From: Gemmatimonadota bacterium
GTDB taxonomy: Bacteria > Gemmatimonadota > Gemmatimonadetes > Gemmatimonadales > GWC2-71-9
Direction of reading: 5' to 3'
DNA: 64,000 nucleotides
Assembly: GCA_016713785.1 (NCBI GenBank)
Contig: JADJOM010000002.1
Location: 682,001-746,000, forward strand
In this document: piece after piece, positions 61,026 through 64,000 of the stretch
Layout of the letters: the number at the start of each line of letters is the position of its first letter
Position numbering within the stretch: position 1 is the stretch's first letter
Notes under the pieces: generated by a model
The model's database searches: none
The model's input: the letters and a program-made list of their open reading frames with translations, nothing else
What the model was told of the DNA's origin: nothing
Program-made: the position numbers and the translations under genes

Positions 61026-61472
61026 AGTGGGCTATGGATCGAGACGGGATTGGACCTCGCGTCGCTAGCACTTAGTCTGAGAGACTACGCATGTCGCCCT
61101 TCACTCCTAAACGGGTTCTGGGTAGGCTTGGACCTCATAAGTGCGCTGATTCCGATTCTCCCTGCCCTCGGCCTCCTCCGGCACGGGGACGACGTCGCCG
61201 ATCTGGCGAGGCGAATGACACCGGACCAGCGAGCCCTGAAGGACCTCGTGGATGAGGTTACCCACGGCGGGAGGAAGCCGCTGAGCGTTGAGGATGCTGA
61301 GACGGTTCTCGACTGGGCCGAGGAAGTGGACTATCCTGGCCTGCGGGCCGGTCCAGGGGATGTCGCCAATCCATCGAACTGGACTGCGAATCCCGTTCCG
61401 CACATCCATATCCCGGGAGCAGGACGCGGTGGCCATGTGCCGGTTCAGCCAGGCGTGACGCCAAGGCCATGA
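60999..61472 (+). CDS. Orphan RHS tip CT3 (pre-toxin plus toxin-like end)
   Basis: The supported part starts near 61032 (LWIETGLDLASLALSLRD), out of frame with core copy 3. GFWVGLDLISALIPILPALG and a DDVADLARRM helix form the pre-toxin membrane-type segment seen in polymorphic toxins. The end has PVPHIHIPGAGRGGHVPV, an H-x-H and G-H-V-P-V motif that could be catalytic. The exact toxin family was not recognised. Confidence 0.55.
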   Translation: MTSGAGWWPSGLWIETGLDLASLALSLRDYACRPSLLNGFWVGLDLISALIPILPALGLLRHGDDVADLARRMTPDQRALKDLVDEVTHGGRKPLSVEDAETVLDWAEEVDYPGLRAGPGDVANPSNWTANPVPHIHIPGAGRGGHVPVQPGVTPRP

Positions 61473-61566
61473 ATGGGACCCCGGTTGTCAATGGGTTCTT
61501 GGTCGTTCGCAAGCCAGCTCAGGCATTCGATGAGACTGGTCGAGGGGCTTTCACGTCTCGGCCCCC

Positions 61567-62133
61567 ATGCCACGGGGGTCTCTGTTACGCGGGGTGGACC
61601 GATTGGCCTGGTTTGACGTGGATGAGGAGCACTATGGGGGGGGGCTGCCGGTGGACGTCTCGGCGGCAAGAGAGCGTGCGCGTTCGCATGACACGGACGA
61701 TATCGGGTTACCCCTCTGCAGGACCATCAAGGACACCGCTCTCCTGTTGGCTTGGAGCAATCGAAGGGCCAATAGAAACGAAGTCATCGCGGTACGTGCG
61801 GATGCGCTCGATGAGATCAAGGGACAGATTGAGGTCCCGAGACTCGCACTCGACTGGATCGGCGTCGACGTCGTCGCGGCCGGGCTTGGCTCGCTCTTGC
61901 TGGTTGCGTACTACCGGCCAGACCTCTTTTCCGGCTGGCCCGAACGCTTCGGAGGCTCCGGCCTAGCCGCAAGCCGACTTCAGGCGGAGGAGTTCACCGC
62001 AGTGTATCGACGGCTCGCTGACTATGGATCCGTCGAGGACCTCGACGAGTCCTTAGGCGCACCGATGGTCATCGATGTCGCGCGGGTGGACCTCCCGGTT
62101 CGACCTGGAGTTGATAGGAGTCGGCTTGTGTGA
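61567..62133 (+). CDS. Candidate immunity protein for CT3
   Basis: 188 residues, acidic, alpha/beta (RLAWFDVDEEHYGGGLPVDV, IEVPRLALDWIGVDVVAAGL). No family is recognised. The start is uncertain; 61470-61600 has coding-like sequence in other frames (for example RLVEGLSRLGPHATGVSV), suggesting a frameshift near the 5' end. Follows CT3 as immunity genes follow tips. Confidence 0.45.
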   Translation: MPRGSLLRGVDRLAWFDVDEEHYGGGLPVDVSAARERARSHDTDDIGLPLCRTIKDTALLLAWSNRRANRNEVIAVRADALDEIKGQIEVPRLALDWIGVDVVAAGLGSLLLVAYYRPDLFSGWPERFGGSGLAASRLQAEEFTAVYRRLADYGSVEDLDESLGAPMVIDVARVDLPVRPGVDRSRLV

Positions 62134-62197
62134 ACCTACCTGTTACTCCCCTGAGCCCACCGTCGTTGGTGTTTGGCCCGCCGCCACCGAGTTGACT

Positions 62198-62538
62198 GTG
62201 ACCAACGCCTACTCCTACGAGGCCGTCGATGGCGCCGGCCAGAAGCGCCGGGGCTTGGAGGCCGCCATGAACTCAGCGGCGGTACACGCCACCCTCGAAG
62301 CGCGAGGACTGATCGTGCTGGCGCTGCAGGAAGCCGACGCAACCCTCCCGGCGGCCCCGGCACCCGGACCGCCCCCCCCTGGCAGCGGCTCGCGCGATGT
62401 CCTTGAGGCCACCCGCGCCCTCGCCGCCCTCCTCCCCGCCGGCCTGCCACTCGCCCGGGCGCTCCACGCCGCGGCCGAGGTGGCGGGCCCCGGTGGGGGC
62501 GGCCCTGCGGGAGGTGCAGGCCCGCGTGGAGCGCGGGG
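62198..62538 (+). pseudogene. gspF remnant (type II secretion inner-membrane platform)
   Basis: Reads AYSYEAVDGAGQKRRGLEAA and LEARGLIVLALQEADA, then LEATRALAALLPAGLPLARA, the N-terminus of GspF/PilC-type proteins. A frame change near 62490 moves VGAALREVQARVERG into another frame; everything beyond is missing. Confidence 0.7.
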
Positions 62539-62703
62539 GTGGACGTGCGGGTCTCGACCATCCCGACGCTCCACGGCGAGAGCGTGGTCCTCCGGCTGCT
62601 CCGCGAGGAGGGCCGCCGGGGGTCGCTGAGGGAAGACGGGCTGCGGCAGGTGCGGGCCGGAGTCACCACGGTGGAAGAGGTGCTGCGGGTAACGCAGGGG
62701 TAG
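62539..62703 (+). pseudogene. gspE remnant (type II secretion ATPase)
   Basis: Reads VDVRVSTIPTLHGESVVLRL, the conserved GspE segment before the Walker A site, directly joined to LREDGLRQVRAGVTTVEEVL, the C-terminal end of the same protein, then a stop. The whole catalytic core has been deleted. Confidence 0.75.
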
Positions 62704-62714
62704 AGGCGCGGAGC

Positions 62715-62741
62715 GACGGACCGACCTTCCATCGGTCCGTC
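62715..62741. terminator. Hairpin after gspE remnant
   Basis: GACGGACCGA and TCGGTCCGTC with a 7-base loop; no T tract. Confidence 0.4.
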
Positions 62742-62759
62742 GTTCCCACGCTTCGCCGT

Positions 62760-63446
62760 TCACTCACGCCGCCGGCGCCGCGGCCCCGGATCGCCATCCC
62801 CCCCCCGGGTGTCCCGCACCGGCCACGGCACGTTCCGCGCGCTCTCCCACCCGGCCAGCTTCTCGGGGTCATTCCGGAAGCGGAACTGGTTCATCCCATC
62901 CAGCTGCTTGAGCAGCGCCGTGATCTGGGCCGCCACCTCGTCCAGCTCCGCGGTGGCCTCGACATGCGCCCGGGTCCCCGCGTTCGACTGCTCCACCGAG
63001 GCATCATACCGGTCCAGCTGCGCGCCCAGCTCCTCCAGCAGCCCCTCCGGCAGCCCGTGCTGCAGGAAGGCCTCCCGCCGTGCCACCGCCTCCTCCAGCA
63101 TCCGGCGCGCGGCCGCCCGGAACGTCTGGTGCTTGGTCTTGCCCTTCGGCATCCGATACAGTCCGCGCAACTCCGGGTGCTCGTGCGCCACGACCTCGGC
63201 CACGCGCGCCAGCGGCCGGAGCAGGTTGGCGCGAAGGCCCTCGCGCAGCGTGGCGCGATGGCTGGTCGCGGACTTGGCCGCCGCCCGACCGGCCAGCTGC
63301 TGCCGGATCAGCTCCTCCGCCCGCGCCACCATCGTGGCCAGCGCGGTCACCACGGCGATCTCCGCCGCGACGAGGAACGGGTACTGACGCAGGAACCCCA
63401 GGCCGCGGGTGGCCGCGTCGACGGTCCTGCCGATCATGCCGTTCAT
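62760..63446 (-). CDS. Unknown membrane-anchored coiled-coil protein
   Basis: 228 residues with a good AAGGAG site. One membrane helix at about 22-42 (QYPFLVAAEIAVVTALATMV), then a long charged helical region (ATSHRATLREGLRANLLRP, EELGAQLDRYDASVEQ) and a basic tail (GPRRRRRE). Predicted inner-membrane protein with a cytoplasmic coiled coil. No family is recognised. Confidence 0.65.
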   Translation of the reverse strand: MNGMIGRTVDAATRGLGFLRQYPFLVAAEIAVVTALATMVARAEELIRQQLAGRAAAKSATSHRATLREGLRANLLRPLARVAEVVAHEHPELRGLYRMPKGKTKHQTFRAAARRMLEEAVARREAFLQHGLPEGLLEELGAQLDRYDASVEQSNAGTRAHVEATAELDEVAAQITALLKQLDGMNQFRFRNDPEKLAGWESARNVPWPVRDTRGGDGDPGPRRRRRE

Positions 63447-64000
63447 ACGACGCTCCTTTCGTGACTTCCTGGGCCCGGACCGACGGTCGGGTCACCCCCG
63501 GGCAACGACCTGCGGATGGGCAGTGGGGTCGCGCGGTCCCGACCGGCGGCGCGATCCGGGAGGCCGCTCACGCGAACTCCGTGCCAGTGCGTGTCCCCGG
63601 TCACATCCTTCGTCAGGCAGTGCCCCTCGCCCGACGCAGGATCATCGCGGTGATCCGGACCTTGCACGCGGCCACGGCCGGCATGCCCAGCGCATGATCC
63701 GGGTGCCCCCTGGGCGCGCCCCGCTGCGCCCTCGCCCAGGGGAGTTCTCCCCCGCCTCATGTCCCGCGCCCCCGCGTCATCTCTTCCATTCCCAACGCTT
63801 TCCGCGCCTGCCCCCGGCGATGATCCGCCCGCCACCATCCATGATCCCGTGGCACCGCCACCCACGGCCCCCCGCGCGATCCATGATCCGATACGGCCTC
63901 CCCCGCTGCCTCCCCGCCCACGCCACGCGCCGGCCCCTCCGCCGCCCATGATCCGGTGCTCACCGCCCGCCGGTACTGCCCCCTGTCCACGCGTGCCCGC
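63447..64000. promoter_or_regulatory. Non-coding stretch with repeated ATGATCC motifs
   Basis: No protein-like frame on either strand. The 7-mer ATGATCC (often CATGATCC) occurs at 63693, 63820, 63841, 63883 and 63948; two gaps are 21 and 42 bases. The sequence is C-rich on the plus strand. It probably holds the promoter of the gene at 62760-63446 and possibly of a gene beyond the window. Confidence 0.35.

Overview
The window is uniformly GC-rich (by eye about 70%) and densely coded, and it comes from a diderm bacterium. It encodes a POTRA plus outer-membrane barrel protein (46.7 kb), another beta-barrel (2.8 kb), a CsgG-type lipoprotein, a futalosine-route menaquinone enzyme (mqnD), HD-GYP and chemotaxis signalling, and many small secreted proteins of no recognised family. 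Start codons are often GTG or TTG, and operons are chained by 4-bp ATGA/GTGA overlaps. Gemmatimonadota is my best guess; it is an inference, since there is no rRNA or other phylogenetic marker here.

Layout. 0-16 kb: end of an MFS transporter, a CsgG/barrel pair, an orphan lipoprotein-type binding protein coupled to a chemoreceptor, Smr, cold-shock protein, a LVIVD beta-propeller protein, a gene-poor 0.6-kb stretch (12.18-12.81 kb) with DnaA-box-like sites, a palindromic promoter and a terminator, then a YhaM-type nuclease and regulators. 16-21 kb: LemA/HtpX pair, PlsB-like acyltransferase, PepE-like peptidase, DEAD-box helicase. 21.4-27.9 kb: a four-gene chain (receiver; 1,170-residue HEAT-repeat membrane protein; processive GT2 synthase; receiver plus H-box without kinase ATPase) that looks like a regulated exopolysaccharide machine. 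28-34 kb: HD-GYP regulator, mqnD, glnA with a small coupled partner, DinB, and an alpha/beta hydrolase whose nucleophile serine is alanine.

34.3-46.6 kb: a surface-polymer locus. It has two sugar-phosphate/choline-type nucleotidyltransferases, two CDP-alcohol phosphatidyltransferases, a 2-aminoethylphosphonate-type aminotransferase, two GT4 glycosyltransferases, a flippase, a CDP-glycerol-type polymer transferase and an LTA-synthase-like sulfatase-fold enzyme. Together they suggest a glycan or lipid carrying phospho- or phosphono-alcohol groups. Near-identical 72-bp dispersed repeats flanked by GGCGGTA heptads lie in and near this locus.

46.7-57 kb: POTRA/barrel protein, a ferric-reductase/Rieske fusion with two tiny membrane proteins, a GT4 enzyme, a split Aer-type aerotaxis receptor (PAS protein plus soluble transducer, bridged by a 19-codon ORF), and a sulfide-oxidation operon (SQR, small amphipathic protein, rhodanese) with a palindromic operator candidate. 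A tRNA-Cys follows.

57-62.7 kb: directly after the tRNA-Cys lies a lower-GC island of three decayed RHS-core copies. Each carries a different C-terminal toxin tip and a candidate immunity gene. Remnants of gspF and gspE follow. The last kilobase holds one unknown membrane-anchored coiled-coil protein and a non-coding stretch with repeated ATGATCC motifs.
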